Assembly: GCA_963717385.1 (NCBI GenBank)
Contig: CAVQWE010000012.1
Span: forward strand, 1-64,000
Direction of reading: 5' to 3'
Length of the DNA: 64,000 bases
Origin: Sva-07 sp963717385
Lineage (GTDB): Bacteria > Actinomycetota > Acidimicrobiia > Acidimicrobiales > Ilumatobacteraceae
Shown piece by piece: positions 56,537 to 64,000 of the stretch (positions are counted from its first letter, which is position 1; each line of letters opens with the position of its first letter). A program made the position numbers and the translations under genes. Below the pieces are notes generated by a model, which saw only the letters and a program-made list of their open reading frames with translations, made no database searches and was not told the DNA's origin.

Positions 56537-58156
56537 ATGGCACAGATTTCGGGGCATGCGGGCCAACAAGCGGTGGCGGCGCTGGCCGCGTTCGGCACCG
56601 ACGTGATGTTCACGCTCAACGGTGGCCACATCTGGCCGCTCTACGATGCGGCGCGCGATCAGGGCATGCGGGTGGTCGACATGCGCCACGAACAATCGGC
56701 CACGTTTGCGGCCGAGGCGTACGCCAAGCTGACACGGCGGCCTGGTGTTGCTGCGCTCACTGCTGGGCCCGGGATCACCAACGGTGTGTCGGCGATCACG
56801 TCGGCCCATTTCAACGGCTCACCCGTCGTGGTCCTGGGTGGACGTGCGCCGCAGGGTCGCTGGGGTGCTGGTTCCCTGCAGGAACTCGACCATGTTCCGA
56901 TCGTGTCGTCGATCACGAAGTCGGCTGCCACCGTCACCGATCCCGAGCAGGCGGGCGCGATGGTGCACGAGGCTGCTCGACTCGCGATCGAGCCGCACCG
57001 GGGACCGACGTTCCTCGACTTCCCCCTCGATGTGTTCGGGCCGTCGACCGGCGAGGTGCCCGACGTCGAAGCGTGCGATGGACTGGGCGCGGCGCCCGAC
57101 GATGCTGGCGTGGCGGCGCTCGCTGCACTGGTTGCGGGTGCCGAACGCCCGGCGTTCCTGGTCGGCTCCGACGTGTATTGGGATGGCGCCTGGGACGAAC
57201 TGGCCGCCGCGGCAACGCACCTCGGTGTGCCGTGTTTCTTCAACGGGATGGGTCGTGGGTTGCTCCCCGCCGATCATGATCTCGCGTTCCTTCGAACCAG
57301 GGGGCTGCTCAAGCAACGCGCCGACGTGGTGGTGGTGCTCGGGACCCCGCTCGACTTCCGGCTCGGGTTCGGCACGTTCGGTGCGGCCACGGTTGCCCAT
57401 GCGGTCGATGCCGAGTCGCAGCGTGCTGGCCACGTCGAGGTGATGACCGTGGCCGGCGATCTCAAGCTCACCTTGCGCGGCCTGGCCGAGTACGCCGGTG
57501 ATCGGGTCGATCACACGGGCTGGGTGGCTGAACTGCGCGACGCAGAGTCGGCCGCTGCCGCCGGTGAGGTGGCGTTGATGGAGGCCGACGGCAATCCGAT
57601 CAAGCCGAGCCGTATCTACGGTGAGCTCCGCAAACGGCTCGAGCGTGATGCCGTGGTGATCTGTGACGGCGGCGACTTCGCGTCGTATGCCGGCAAGTTC
57701 ATCGAGGTGTACGAGCCCGGTGGCTGGCTCGACACCGGTCCGTATGGATGTCTCGGCAATGGCCTCGGTTACGCGATCGCGTCACGGGTGGTGCGGCCGT
57801 CGTCGCAGGTGGTGCTGTTGCTCGGCGACGGCGCGGCCGGCTTCAGCTTGATGGACGTCGACTCGTTGGTGCGCCACGGCCTGCCCGTGGTGATGATCGT
57901 GGGCAACAACGGCATGTGGGGCCTCGAGAAGCACCCGATGCAGGCGATCTACGGCTGGGACATGGCCTGCGACCTGCAACCGGAGATGCGCTACGACGAT
58001 GTGGTCAAGGCCCTCGGCGGCGGTGGTGAGACGGTGTCGTCGCCGAGCGAGATCGGCCCGGCGCTCGACCGGGCGTTCGCCAGTGGTGTGCCGTACCTCG
58101 TGAACGTGCTCACCGACCCCGGCGACGTGTACCCGAGAACCAGCAACCTCGCCTGA
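56537..58156 (+). CDS. Thiamine-diphosphate enzyme, acetolactate synthase-like
   Basis: 539 residues in the pyruvate-oxidase/acetolactate-synthase fold. The catalytic Glu region is MRHEQSATFAAEAYAKLTRRPGVAALTAGPG near residue 50, and the C-terminal TPP-binding signature is LLGDGAAGFSLMDVDSLVRHGLPVVMIVGNN. It is related to the mycobacterial IlvG/IlvX-type proteins, oxalyl-CoA decarboxylases and 2-hydroxyacyl-CoA lyases; the real substrate is uncertain, and no regulatory ilvN subunit is adjacent. ATG 56537 starts the conserved part. A TGTCAC-type repeat begins immediately after its stop codon. Confidence 0.87.
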   Translation: MAQISGHAGQQAVAALAAFGTDVMFTLNGGHIWPLYDAARDQGMRVVDMRHEQSATFAAEAYAKLTRRPGVAALTAGPGITNGVSAITSAHFNGSPVVVLGGRAPQGRWGAGSLQELDHVPIVSSITKSAATVTDPEQAGAMVHEAARLAIEPHRGPTFLDFPLDVFGPSTGEVPDVEACDGLGAAPDDAGVAALAALVAGAERPAFLVGSDVYWDGAWDELAAAATHLGVPCFFNGMGRGLLPADHDLAFLRTRGLLKQRADVVVVLGTPLDFRLGFGTFGAATVAHAVDAESQRAGHVEVMTVAGDLKLTLRGLAEYAGDRVDHTGWVAELRDAESAAAAGEVALMEADGNPIKPSRIYGELRKRLERDAVVICDGGDFASYAGKFIEVYEPGGWLDTGPYGCLGNGLGYAIASRVVRPSSQVVLLLGDGAAGFSLMDVDSLVRHGLPVVMIVGNNGMWGLEKHPMQAIYGWDMACDLQPEMRYDDVVKALGGGGETVSSPSEIGPALDRAFASGVPYLVNVLTDPGDVYPRTSNLA

Positions 58157-58192
58157 CCTGTCACACGGTGCCGGGCCTACTGTGACAGTTGG
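58157..58192 (+). repeat. TGTCAC...GTGACA repeat, copy 3
   Basis: Starts directly after the stop codon of the TPP enzyme, as copy 1 does after rho. The 7-bp arms ctgtcac and gtgacag flank acggtgccgggcctact. It lies between convergent genes and may act as a terminator. Confidence 0.6.
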
Positions 58193-58197
58193 TCAGC

Positions 58198-58581
58198 TCA
58201 GGTGTCGCAGCACTTGCCCATGAAGCGGTCGAGGTCGACCACGACGCGGGTGATCTTGCCGGCGGCGACGAGGCCGCCTGGATCCGACGCCGACACCGTG
58301 AACTTCAGGCGACGTCCGTCGATCTTCTCGAGTACGGCCTCGGCGACCACTTCGGCACCGATCGGTGTGGGTTGCAGATGATCGAACTGGACGCGCATGC
58401 CCACCGAGGTGGTTCCCTCGTCGAGCGCGTTCTCGAGCGCCTTGCAACATGCCTCTTCGCACAGCGCCACCAAGCGTGGAGAACCGAGGACGTCGACGAT
58501 GCCCGACCCGAGTGCTCGCGCCGTGTCGGCGTCGGTGACCACCAGCTTCGCATCGCCGCGCAGGCCCGTTTCGAGATTCAC
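58198..58581 (-). CDS. Thioesterase superfamily protein (FlK-like hot-dog fold)
   Basis: 127 residues. The conserved strand-helix segment VDVLGSPRLVALCEEACCKAL with its Glu, and the VGMRVQFDHLQPTPIGAEV block, match the fluoroacetyl-CoA-thioesterase-like (FlK) group of hot-dog fold proteins. The conserved His of FlK is matched by the FDHLQPTP histidine. Probably hydrolyses an acyl-CoA; substrate unknown. GTG 58581 has TAGCGT 7 nt upstream. Confidence 0.82.
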   Translation of the reverse strand: MNLETGLRGDAKLVVTDADTARALGSGIVDVLGSPRLVALCEEACCKALENALDEGTTSVGMRVQFDHLQPTPIGAEVVAEAVLEKIDGRRLKFTVSASDPGGLVAAGKITRVVVDLDRFMGKCCDT

Positions 58582-58588
58582 CTGGGCA

Positions 58589-58594
58589 ACGCTA
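58589..58594 (-). promoter_or_regulatory. -10 box TAGCGT of the thioesterase gene
   Basis: Minus-strand TAGCGT ends 7 nt before GTG 58581. Confidence 0.5.
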
Positions 58595-58678
58595 ACAAGG
58601 CCGCACGCTCCAGCATCGTGACACTCGTCGGTGGCAGCCCGATCGGTGCTCCGAGATGCCCCGACGCGATTGCGTCCG

Positions 58679-58684
58679 TAGGCT
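58679..58684 (+). promoter_or_regulatory. -10 box TAGGCT of tldD
   Basis: TAGGCT ends 7 nt before GTG 58692 and lies downstream of the alternative ATG 58656, supporting the GTG start. Confidence 0.5.
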
Positions 58685-58691
58685 CCGTCAG

Positions 58692-60080
58692 GTGATCGAA
58701 CGTGATGTCCTGCAACGGGTTCTCGCCGGCGCCGTCGGCGGGGGTGCCGAGTTCGCCGAGGTGTACGCCGAAGACAAGCGGTCCACCTCGGCCGGCCTCG
58801 ACGACGGCCGAATCGAGCAGGTCTCGAGCGGACGCGACCGTGGTGCCGGCATCCGGGTGATCGCCGGCGAGACCACCGGTTTCGCGTACACCTCCGATCT
58901 GTCCGAGCCAGGACTGACCGCAGCGGCCACGGCTGCGGCGGCGGCCGCCAGGCAAGGTGGCGGTGGTGTCCGCACCATTGCGCTCACCCCGTCGGCGTCG
59001 CATCGCCCGAACACCGTCGAGCGTCGCCCCGACTCGGTGGCCAAGGCAGCCAAGGTCGAACTGCTCGAACGGATGAACGAAGCGGCCCGATCGTTCGGCC
59101 CCGAGATCGTGCAGGTGTCGGCCGGCTACGGCGACAGTCGCAAGCAGGTGCTGGTCGCCAACACCGACGGCGTGCTCACCGACGACGAGATCGTTCGAAC
59201 GCTGCTGCGCATCAGTGCCGTCGCCGATGGTGACACCGGAATGCAGACCGGCTACCAGTCGATGGGTCACACGGTCGGTTTCGAGATCTTCGACAAGGTC
59301 GACGTCGAGGAACTGGCTCGCGAGGCTGCCCGTCAGGCCATCACCAAGCTCCGTGCGCGGCCCGCCCCATCGGGGGCGATGCCGGTGGTGATCAAGCACG
59401 GCACCGGTGGTGTGCTGTTCCACGAGGCCTGCGGTCACGGGCTCGAAGCCGACCACATCCAGAAAGACGCCAGTGTGTACGCGGGCAAGGTCGGCCAGCA
59501 GGTTGCGTCGCCGCTGGTCACGCTCGTCGACGACGGAACCATGCCGGGGGAATGGGGCACACTCGGTTTCGACGACGAGGGCCACATCACCCAGCGCAAC
59601 GTGCTGATCGAGGACGGCATCCTCACCGACTACATGTGGGACTACCTGCGTGCCCGCAAGGACGGCCGCCCGCAGTCGGGCAACGGTCGGCGACAGAGCT
59701 ACCAACACCTCCCGATGGTCCGTATGACCAACACGTTCGTGCTCGACGGCCCCGACGAGCCCGACGACATCATCTCCTCCACCGAGAACGGCGTGTACGT
59801 CGCCAAGCTCGGCGGCGGATCGGTCAACACCGCGTCGGGAGACTTCGTGTTCGGCATGACCGAGGCGTACCTGATCGAGAACGGCGAGGTCACCGAACCG
59901 TTGCGTGACGGGAACCTGATCGGCAACGGCCCCAAGGTGCTGCAAGACATCGACATGCTCGGCAACGACTTCGCCATGGGGAGCCCCGGCACCTGCGGCA
60001 AGGACGGCCAAGGCGTCCCCGTCGGCGACGGCCAACCGACCCTGCGCGTGAAGTCGCTCACCGTCGGCGGCACGGCGTGA
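58692..60080 (+). CDS. tldD: Metalloprotease TldD
   Basis: Catalytic partner of the TldD-TldE heterodimeric peptidase, which degrades unfolded peptides and trims leader peptides of some modified peptides. 462 residues from GTG 58692. The zinc motif is HEACGH at residues 244-249 within GGVLFHEACGHGLEADH, and the substrate-channel loop GGGSVNTASGDFVFGMTEAY is present. tldE follows 43 nt downstream. No precursor peptide gene or modification enzyme is visible nearby, so a general proteolytic role is more likely. Confidence 0.94.
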   Translation: MIERDVLQRVLAGAVGGGAEFAEVYAEDKRSTSAGLDDGRIEQVSSGRDRGAGIRVIAGETTGFAYTSDLSEPGLTAAATAAAAAARQGGGGVRTIALTPSASHRPNTVERRPDSVAKAAKVELLERMNEAARSFGPEIVQVSAGYGDSRKQVLVANTDGVLTDDEIVRTLLRISAVADGDTGMQTGYQSMGHTVGFEIFDKVDVEELAREAARQAITKLRARPAPSGAMPVVIKHGTGGVLFHEACGHGLEADHIQKDASVYAGKVGQQVASPLVTLVDDGTMPGEWGTLGFDDEGHITQRNVLIEDGILTDYMWDYLRARKDGRPQSGNGRRQSYQHLPMVRMTNTFVLDGPDEPDDIISSTENGVYVAKLGGGSVNTASGDFVFGMTEAYLIENGEVTEPLRDGNLIGNGPKVLQDIDMLGNDFAMGSPGTCGKDGQGVPVGDGQPTLRVKSLTVGGTA

Positions 60081-60090
60081 GTGACGCCAG

Positions 60091-60101
60091 GGGTCAGACC
60101 C
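60091..60101. repeat. Short palindrome gggtc-a-gaccc
   Basis: An 11-bp inverted repeat between tldD and tldE. It shares the gtcagac core with the palindrome at 36988-37002. Confidence 0.3.
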
Positions 60102-60123
60102 GAGGCGTGATCGGTGCGGCGCG

Positions 60124-61488
60124 ATGAGCGGGTTCGAGAGCGAGCTGCAGGTCGTTGCCGATCGGGTGGTCGAGCAGACGCAACCAGGCGAGCAGATCGA
60201 GGCATTCGTCGCACGTGGCGGCGAGACCGAGGTGCGGATCTACCGGGGCGATGTCGAGCATTTCGTGTCGGCCCAGAGCGAGGGCGTCGGGATCAGGGTG
60301 ATCCGTGACGGTCGCACCGGGTTCGCCTATGCCGGAACACTCGACGAGGCCGCGATTCGCGACGTGCTCGCCGAAGCTCGCGACAACGTGCAGTTCGGCA
60401 CGATCGACGAGTGGGCGGCGCTCGCCGAGCCTGACGGTGTCGCCGTCACCGAGCAGTCGCTGTGGAACGACGAGCTCGCCGAGTACCCGACCGACCGCAA
60501 GATCGATCTCGCAAAGGAACTCGAGCAGCTGGCGGCAGGCGCCGACCCCAGGGTGCGCGTCGACGACTCGAACTACGCCGATGCGAACGGCGAGTCTGCG
60601 GTTGCGTCCAGCACCGGCATCCGGATGTCCGGTCGCGAAAACGGGTGCTACGTGTCGGTGTCGACTCTGGCCGACGAAGGTGACGGCGACGACGCCGAGA
60701 CCCAGACCGGTTTCGGGTTCTCGGTCGGTCGGTCGCCCGACGAATTCGATCTCGACCGCGCTGCTCGCGAAGCTGTCGATCGCGCCACTCGACTCCTCGG
60801 CGCCACCCAACCGCCGAGCCGTCGGGTCACCGTGGTGCTCGATCCGTTCGTGACCGCACAGTTCATCGGGGTGATCTCCTCGACGCTCAACGGTGAGGCC
60901 GTCGTCAAGGGTCGTTCGCTGTTTCGCGATCGCATCGGTGAGGACGTGGCGGCCCCGTTCGTGACACTGGTCGACGACCCGACGAATCCGAAGGCCTACA
61001 CCGCCACCGATGTCGACGGTGAAGGCCTCGCAGCCCGCCGCAACGTGTTGATCGAAGGTGGCGTGCTCCGCCAGTTCGTCCACAACTCGTACTCGGCGCG
61101 ACGAGCGGGAACCGCTTCAACCGGCAACGCGACCCGAGGTGGTTTTGCCGGCACGCCTGGCGTCGGGTGTCTGGCGTTGTCGCTGGTGCCCGGTACGCGC
61201 ACCCAGGACGAGCTGATCGCCGATGTCGACGATGGCCTGCTCGTGCAGCAGATGCAGGGGCTGCACTCGGGGGTCAACCCCATCAGCGGCGACTTCTCGA
61301 CCGGTGCCGCCGGCCTCCTGATCAGCAACGGCACCGTCGGTGCGCCGGTCCGTGAGATCACCATTGCGTCGACGCTGCAGAAGATGTTGCTCGACATCGT
61401 CGAGATCGGCGGCGACCTCGAATGGTTGCCGATGCGTTCAGCTGGCATGAGTCTGGTGATCCGCGACGTCACCATGTCGGGGTCCTGA
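60124..61488 (+). CDS. tldE: TldE/PmbA family protein
   Basis: Non-catalytic partner of TldD, 454 residues. The N-terminal half parallels TldD (VSAQSEGVGIRVIRDGRTGFAYAG), and the C-terminal half contains LDPFVTAQFIGVISSTLNGEAVVKG and GLHSGVNPISGDFSTGAAGLLI. The zinc ligands are absent, as expected. Directly follows tldD in the same direction, and a PHP-domain gene starts 5 nt after its stop, so all three probably share a message. Confidence 0.93.
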   Translation: MSGFESELQVVADRVVEQTQPGEQIEAFVARGGETEVRIYRGDVEHFVSAQSEGVGIRVIRDGRTGFAYAGTLDEAAIRDVLAEARDNVQFGTIDEWAALAEPDGVAVTEQSLWNDELAEYPTDRKIDLAKELEQLAAGADPRVRVDDSNYADANGESAVASSTGIRMSGRENGCYVSVSTLADEGDGDDAETQTGFGFSVGRSPDEFDLDRAAREAVDRATRLLGATQPPSRRVTVVLDPFVTAQFIGVISSTLNGEAVVKGRSLFRDRIGEDVAAPFVTLVDDPTNPKAYTATDVDGEGLAARRNVLIEGGVLRQFVHNSYSARRAGTASTGNATRGGFAGTPGVGCLALSLVPGTRTQDELIADVDDGLLVQQMQGLHSGVNPISGDFSTGAAGLLISNGTVGAPVREITIASTLQKMLLDIVEIGGDLEWLPMRSAGMSLVIRDVTMSGS

Positions 61489-61493
61489 GCAGC

Positions 61494-62201
61494 GTGGCGA
61501 CGCCGTCCGTCGAGGCGATCGCTCGCCACCCTCACCTCGGCGAATCCCAACCGCCTGGTCGCGTTCGGGTCGACCTGCACACGCACACGATGTGGAGCGG
61601 CGATTCGACCACGACGCCCGAAGAGTTCGCGTCGGCCGTCGAACACAGTGGGCTCGACGTGGTGTGTATCACCGACCACAACGCGATCGAGGGAGCAGTG
61701 GAGCTGCGCCACCGGTTGGCGTGTCGGGTGGTCGTGGGCGAAGAACTGCGAACTGCGGCCGGCGAGATCATCGGGCTGTTCCTCACCGAGCGGGTGCCGA
61801 TGGGGATCTCGCATGTCGATGCCGCCAAGGCGATCCGCGACCAGGGCGGGGTGGTGTACATCCCGCATCCCTTCGACCCGATGCGTCGCAACATGAACGA
61901 AGCGGCGCTGTACGAACTGGCCGAGAACGACCTGATCGATGCCGTCGAGACCCTCAACGCGAAGACCTCGCTTGCGAGCCTCAACCGTCGCGCCGCAGAG
62001 TTCGCAGCTGAGTTCGGCATCGTCGGCGGCGCCGGCAGCGACGGCCACGTGCCCGACGCGCTGGGTGCTGCCTACGCGGAGATGGCCGACTTCGAGACGC
62101 CGATGGAATTTCTGGCAGCGCTGGCCACCGCCGACGTGATCGGGCACCACTGGGACGAGCCCCGCCCCTGGACCCCGCGCATCGTGCCCTCGGTCACGTG
62201 A
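61494..62201 (+). CDS. PHP-domain phosphoesterase
   Basis: 235 residues. PHP metal-binding motifs are in order: VDLHTHTMWSGD, VCITDHNAIEGA, VVGEELRT, YIPHPFDPMR and GAGSDGHVP. Such proteins hydrolyse phosphomonoesters or act on nucleotides (for example 3',5'-nucleoside bisphosphate phosphatases); the substrate is not decidable. GTG 61494 lies 5 nt after the tldE stop. Confidence 0.87.
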   Translation: MATPSVEAIARHPHLGESQPPGRVRVDLHTHTMWSGDSTTTPEEFASAVEHSGLDVVCITDHNAIEGAVELRHRLACRVVVGEELRTAAGEIIGLFLTERVPMGISHVDAAKAIRDQGGVVYIPHPFDPMRRNMNEAALYELAENDLIDAVETLNAKTSLASLNRRAAEFAAEFGIVGGAGSDGHVPDALGAAYAEMADFETPMEFLAALATADVIGHHWDEPRPWTPRIVPSVT

Positions 62202-62235
62202 CGAAGTAATCCGTGGGTTCGGTGGGGTTGAGGTG

Positions 62236-62241
62236 TAGACA
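62236..62241 (+). promoter_or_regulatory. -10-like box TAGACA of uppP
   Basis: TAGACA ends 8 nt before GTG 62250; it matches TA but not the final T. Confidence 0.3.
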
Positions 62242-62249
62242 GGGCGATC

Positions 62250-63077
62250 GTGCCGATCTACCAGGCGATCATTCTTGGGATCGTGCAGGGGCTCTCGGAG
62301 TTCCTGCCGATCTCGTCGAGCGGCCACTTGCTGCTGGTGCCGTGGATCGCTGGCTGGGAGGAACTCGACCCCTCGATCAAGAAGTCGTTCGACGTCGCGT
62401 TGCATCTCGGCACGCTCGTGGCGGTCGTCGGGTACTTCTGGCGCGACGTGAGCACCTATGTGGTCGAAGGCACCAAGCTGGTGTTCGTCCGCAAGGTGCC
62501 ACCCACCGCCGAGGGCAAGTTGGCCTGGCTGTTCGTGCTCGCCACGCTGCCGGCCGCCGCAGTTGGAGCGCTGTTCGAAGGTCAGATCGACAGCCGCCTC
62601 GGGACCCCGACGATCATCGCCATCTCGCTGATCGGTTTCGGCATCTTGCTCGCAATCGCCGACCGCAGGCTCGGCAGACGCAAGGTGGAAGAGTTCCGAG
62701 CGAAGGATGCCCTACTCGTCGGTGCCGCACAGGCACTGGCCTTGAACCCCGGCACGTCACGATCGGGCATCACGATGACCGCGGCTCGCTACTTGGGCTT
62801 CGACCGCGAAGCCGCCGTGCGGATCAGCTTCGTGATGTCCATCCCGGTGATCTTCGGCGCGGTGGTGTTCAAATTCTCTGGGTTGATCGCCGACGGCATC
62901 CCCGACGGTCTGCTCGTACCGATGATCGTCGGCATCATCACCTCGTGTCTGGCAGGTCTGCTCGCCGTGTGGGGCACGCTCAAGGTCGTGCGCACCCACA
63001 GTTTCATGCCGTTCGTGATCTACCGGATCGCCCTCGGTGTCGTGGTGCTGATCGTGGTCGCGACCGGCGCCCGCTGA
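62250..63077 (+). CDS. uppP: Undecaprenyl-diphosphate phosphatase
   Basis: Recycles the lipid carrier of wall synthesis and confers some bacitracin resistance. 275 residues, about eight membrane helices. The BacA motifs are GIVQGLSEFLPISSSGHL near the N-terminus, and the second half-repeat GAAQALALNPGTSRSGITMTAARYLGF with the catalytic Arg and Ser. Starts with GTG 62250. It ends at a strong bidirectional terminator. Confidence 0.96.
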   Translation: MPIYQAIILGIVQGLSEFLPISSSGHLLLVPWIAGWEELDPSIKKSFDVALHLGTLVAVVGYFWRDVSTYVVEGTKLVFVRKVPPTAEGKLAWLFVLATLPAAAVGALFEGQIDSRLGTPTIIAISLIGFGILLAIADRRLGRRKVEEFRAKDALLVGAAQALALNPGTSRSGITMTAARYLGFDREAAVRISFVMSIPVIFGAVVFKFSGLIADGIPDGLLVPMIVGIITSCLAGLLAVWGTLKVVRTHSFMPFVIYRIALGVVVLIVVATGAR

Positions 63078-63079
63078 AT

Positions 63080-63107
63080 CAACGATCGGCGTCATCGCCG
63101 ATCGTTG
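63080..63107. terminator. Bidirectional terminator between uppP and the CpaB/SAF gene
   Basis: Perfect 12-bp arms caacgatcggcg and cgccgatcgttg around a 4-nt loop tcat, between convergent stop codons. Confidence 0.8.
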
Positions 63108-63120
63108 CGTGCTCACGCCC

Positions 63121-63694
63121 TCACGGGAGATAGAGGAGTGTGGCGATGCCCTGTTGCGCAGCGTCGGCAAGGGCGGGAGCATCAATGCTTGCGACGGCAA
63201 CGAAGATGACATCGTCGACGACGCCGGTGACGGTGGCGGATCGAGCCAACAGCACCCCGTCGGCGGCAACCTGGACGTGGAGCCCGGGTGCAACGTTTCG
63301 GGCCAGTGGGTCCGAGAGCGCGATGACGACCTGACCGACCTCGGCGAGCGCCGCTGGCCCTGCTCGGCGAGCGACGTCGAGCTCGGTGATCACCTCTCCG
63401 GCAGCGACACGTTGTCGGACCACAGCCGTTGTCGGGTTCCTCGGTGAGCGCGAGTTCGGAGATCGCTGCCACCGGCAGCGAGACGAAGTCGGCCACGACG
63501 GGTTCGCCGGGTTCGAGTTGCCGGCTCGCCACCAGCACGCTGCGTGTGGTGCTCCAACGGGCACGTTCTTCGGCGACTGAACTGGTCTCGCGTTGAACGG
63601 CGGCGGCGGCCAGGATGGCAAGGGCGGCGACGACGACCCAATAGATCCATGGTCGTCGGGCGAGGACGAGTCGGGCTCGGGCCGCGACGTGCAT
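63121..63694 (-). CDS. SAF-domain protein, CpaB/FlgA-like, frameshift
   Basis: About 190 residues after repair. One N-terminal membrane helix (PWIYWVVVAALAILAAAAV) precedes an SAF domain (TRSVLVASRQLEPGEPVVADFV and RQRVAAGEVITELDVA), the layout of CpaB pilus-assembly proteins and other actinobacterial SAF proteins. The frame breaks near 63437 (aacccgacaacg on the coding strand): EEP joins TTAVVRQR after removal of one base. ATG 63694 has gaggaga upstream. No tad/flp pilus genes are in the window, so a pilus role is unproven. Confidence 0.78.
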
Positions 63695-63769
63695 CGGTGT
63701 CTCCTCGGATCGGTGAGTGATCGGAGGGAGTCGGTCGTCCCCGACGCTATCGACGCAGCGTGGCGATTG

Positions 63770-64000
63770 TCAGTTGGTGGATGACGAGCTCGAACCGGAA
63801 CCGGAACTACTCGACGTCGAACTGTCTGATTTCGAACTGTCCGACTTCGTGGCTGTCGACGAGCTGTCGGTCGATGACGAACCGCCGTCGGAGCTCGACG
63901 AGCCGGAGTTCTTCGAGTCGCTCGTCGTCGACGACGCGGGAGTCGATGCCGACTTCTTGCCCCGGTTGTCGGTCTTGAAGAAGCCCGACCCCTTGAACGT
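63770..64000 (-). CDS. FmdB-family zinc-ribbon protein, 3' part only
   Basis: Only the C-terminal 76 codons are present; the start and the zinc ribbon lie beyond the window edge. The first visible residues, FKGSGFFKTDNRGKK, are the characteristic end of the FmdB/regulatory zinc-ribbon domain. The remaining 60 or so residues are a low-complexity tail made almost wholly of Ser with Thr, Asp, Gly and Lys. It precedes the SAF gene on the same strand by 75 nt. Confidence 0.75.
   Translation of the reverse strand, partial: TFKGSGFFKTDNRGKKSASTPASSTTSDSKNSGSSSSDGGSSSTDSSSTATKSDSSKSDSSTSSSSGSGSSSSSTN

Overview
The window is high-GC, densely coded chromosomal DNA from an actinobacterium. Mostly vertical housekeeping gene order, a mycothiol-enzyme-like (TIGR03086) protein, class II fructose-bisphosphatase, an Asp-type MurA and numerous TAnnnT -10 boxes lying 6-10 nt before start codons (leaderless-type promoters) point to Actinomycetota. 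The DUF1800/DUF1501 pair and the overall flavour suggest Acidimicrobiia (Ilumatobacter-like); this lineage call is inference. No tRNA, rRNA, CRISPR array, prophage, transposase or integrase was found, and no stretch longer than about 300 bases lacks a gene.

Layout. 1-2.7 kb: end of a DUF1254/DUF1214 protein and a sulfatase. 2.8-18.6 kb: the actinobacterial block argS-lysA-(PemK-like toxin, TIGR03086)-hom-thrC-rho-rpmE-(DUF1800, DUF1501, unknown)-prfA-prmC. 18.6-25.7 kb: a mostly minus-strand accessory stretch (TerB-like protein, DPP-IV-like peptidase, zinc dehydrogenase, nucleoside hydrolase, lipoprotein, thiolase-like). 25.7-28.6 kb: rpiB, glyA and a wecA-type transferase. 28.7-37 kb: a complete F-type ATP synthase operon (AtpZ-like, atpI, atpB, atpE, atpF, b', atpH, atpA, atpG, atpD, atpC). 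37-45.8 kb: SDR, glpX, S9 peptidase, two unusual small proteins (one duplicated, one with a C-terminal J domain), hydrolase, MFS, murA. 45.8-49.4 kb: NifU-like, meaB, enoyl-CoA hydratase, MFS. 49.5-55.5 kb: glycogen phosphorylase, GT4 glycosyltransferase, L,D-transpeptidase, galT. 55.5-64 kb: PAP2, TPP enzyme, thioesterase, tldD/tldE, PHP phosphoesterase, uppP, CpaB/SAF protein, and the end of an FmdB-like protein.

The order argS-lysA-hom-thrC-rho-rpmE-prfA-prmC-wecA-atp operon-murA is the Mycobacterium tuberculosis order with insertions. Two expected members, thrB (between thrC and rho) and the Sua5/YwlC gene (after prmC), are absent from their usual places.

The most important caution is that fifteen reading-frame breaks interrupt otherwise intact genes, many of them essential (lysA, rho twice, prfA, prmC, atpF, atpC, murA). 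Fourteen are gains of one base and one is a loss, and every repaired gene gives a whole number of codons. This looks like systematic sequence or assembly error, so one apparent 966-residue fusion (DUF1800-DUF1501) is an artefact. I annotated these genes across the break. The best non-coding signals are two intergenic hairpin repeats with a compensatory base-pair change, a three-copy TGTCAC...GTGACA repeat abutting stop codons, and the leaderless-promoter pattern. I see no convincing new multi-gene system.
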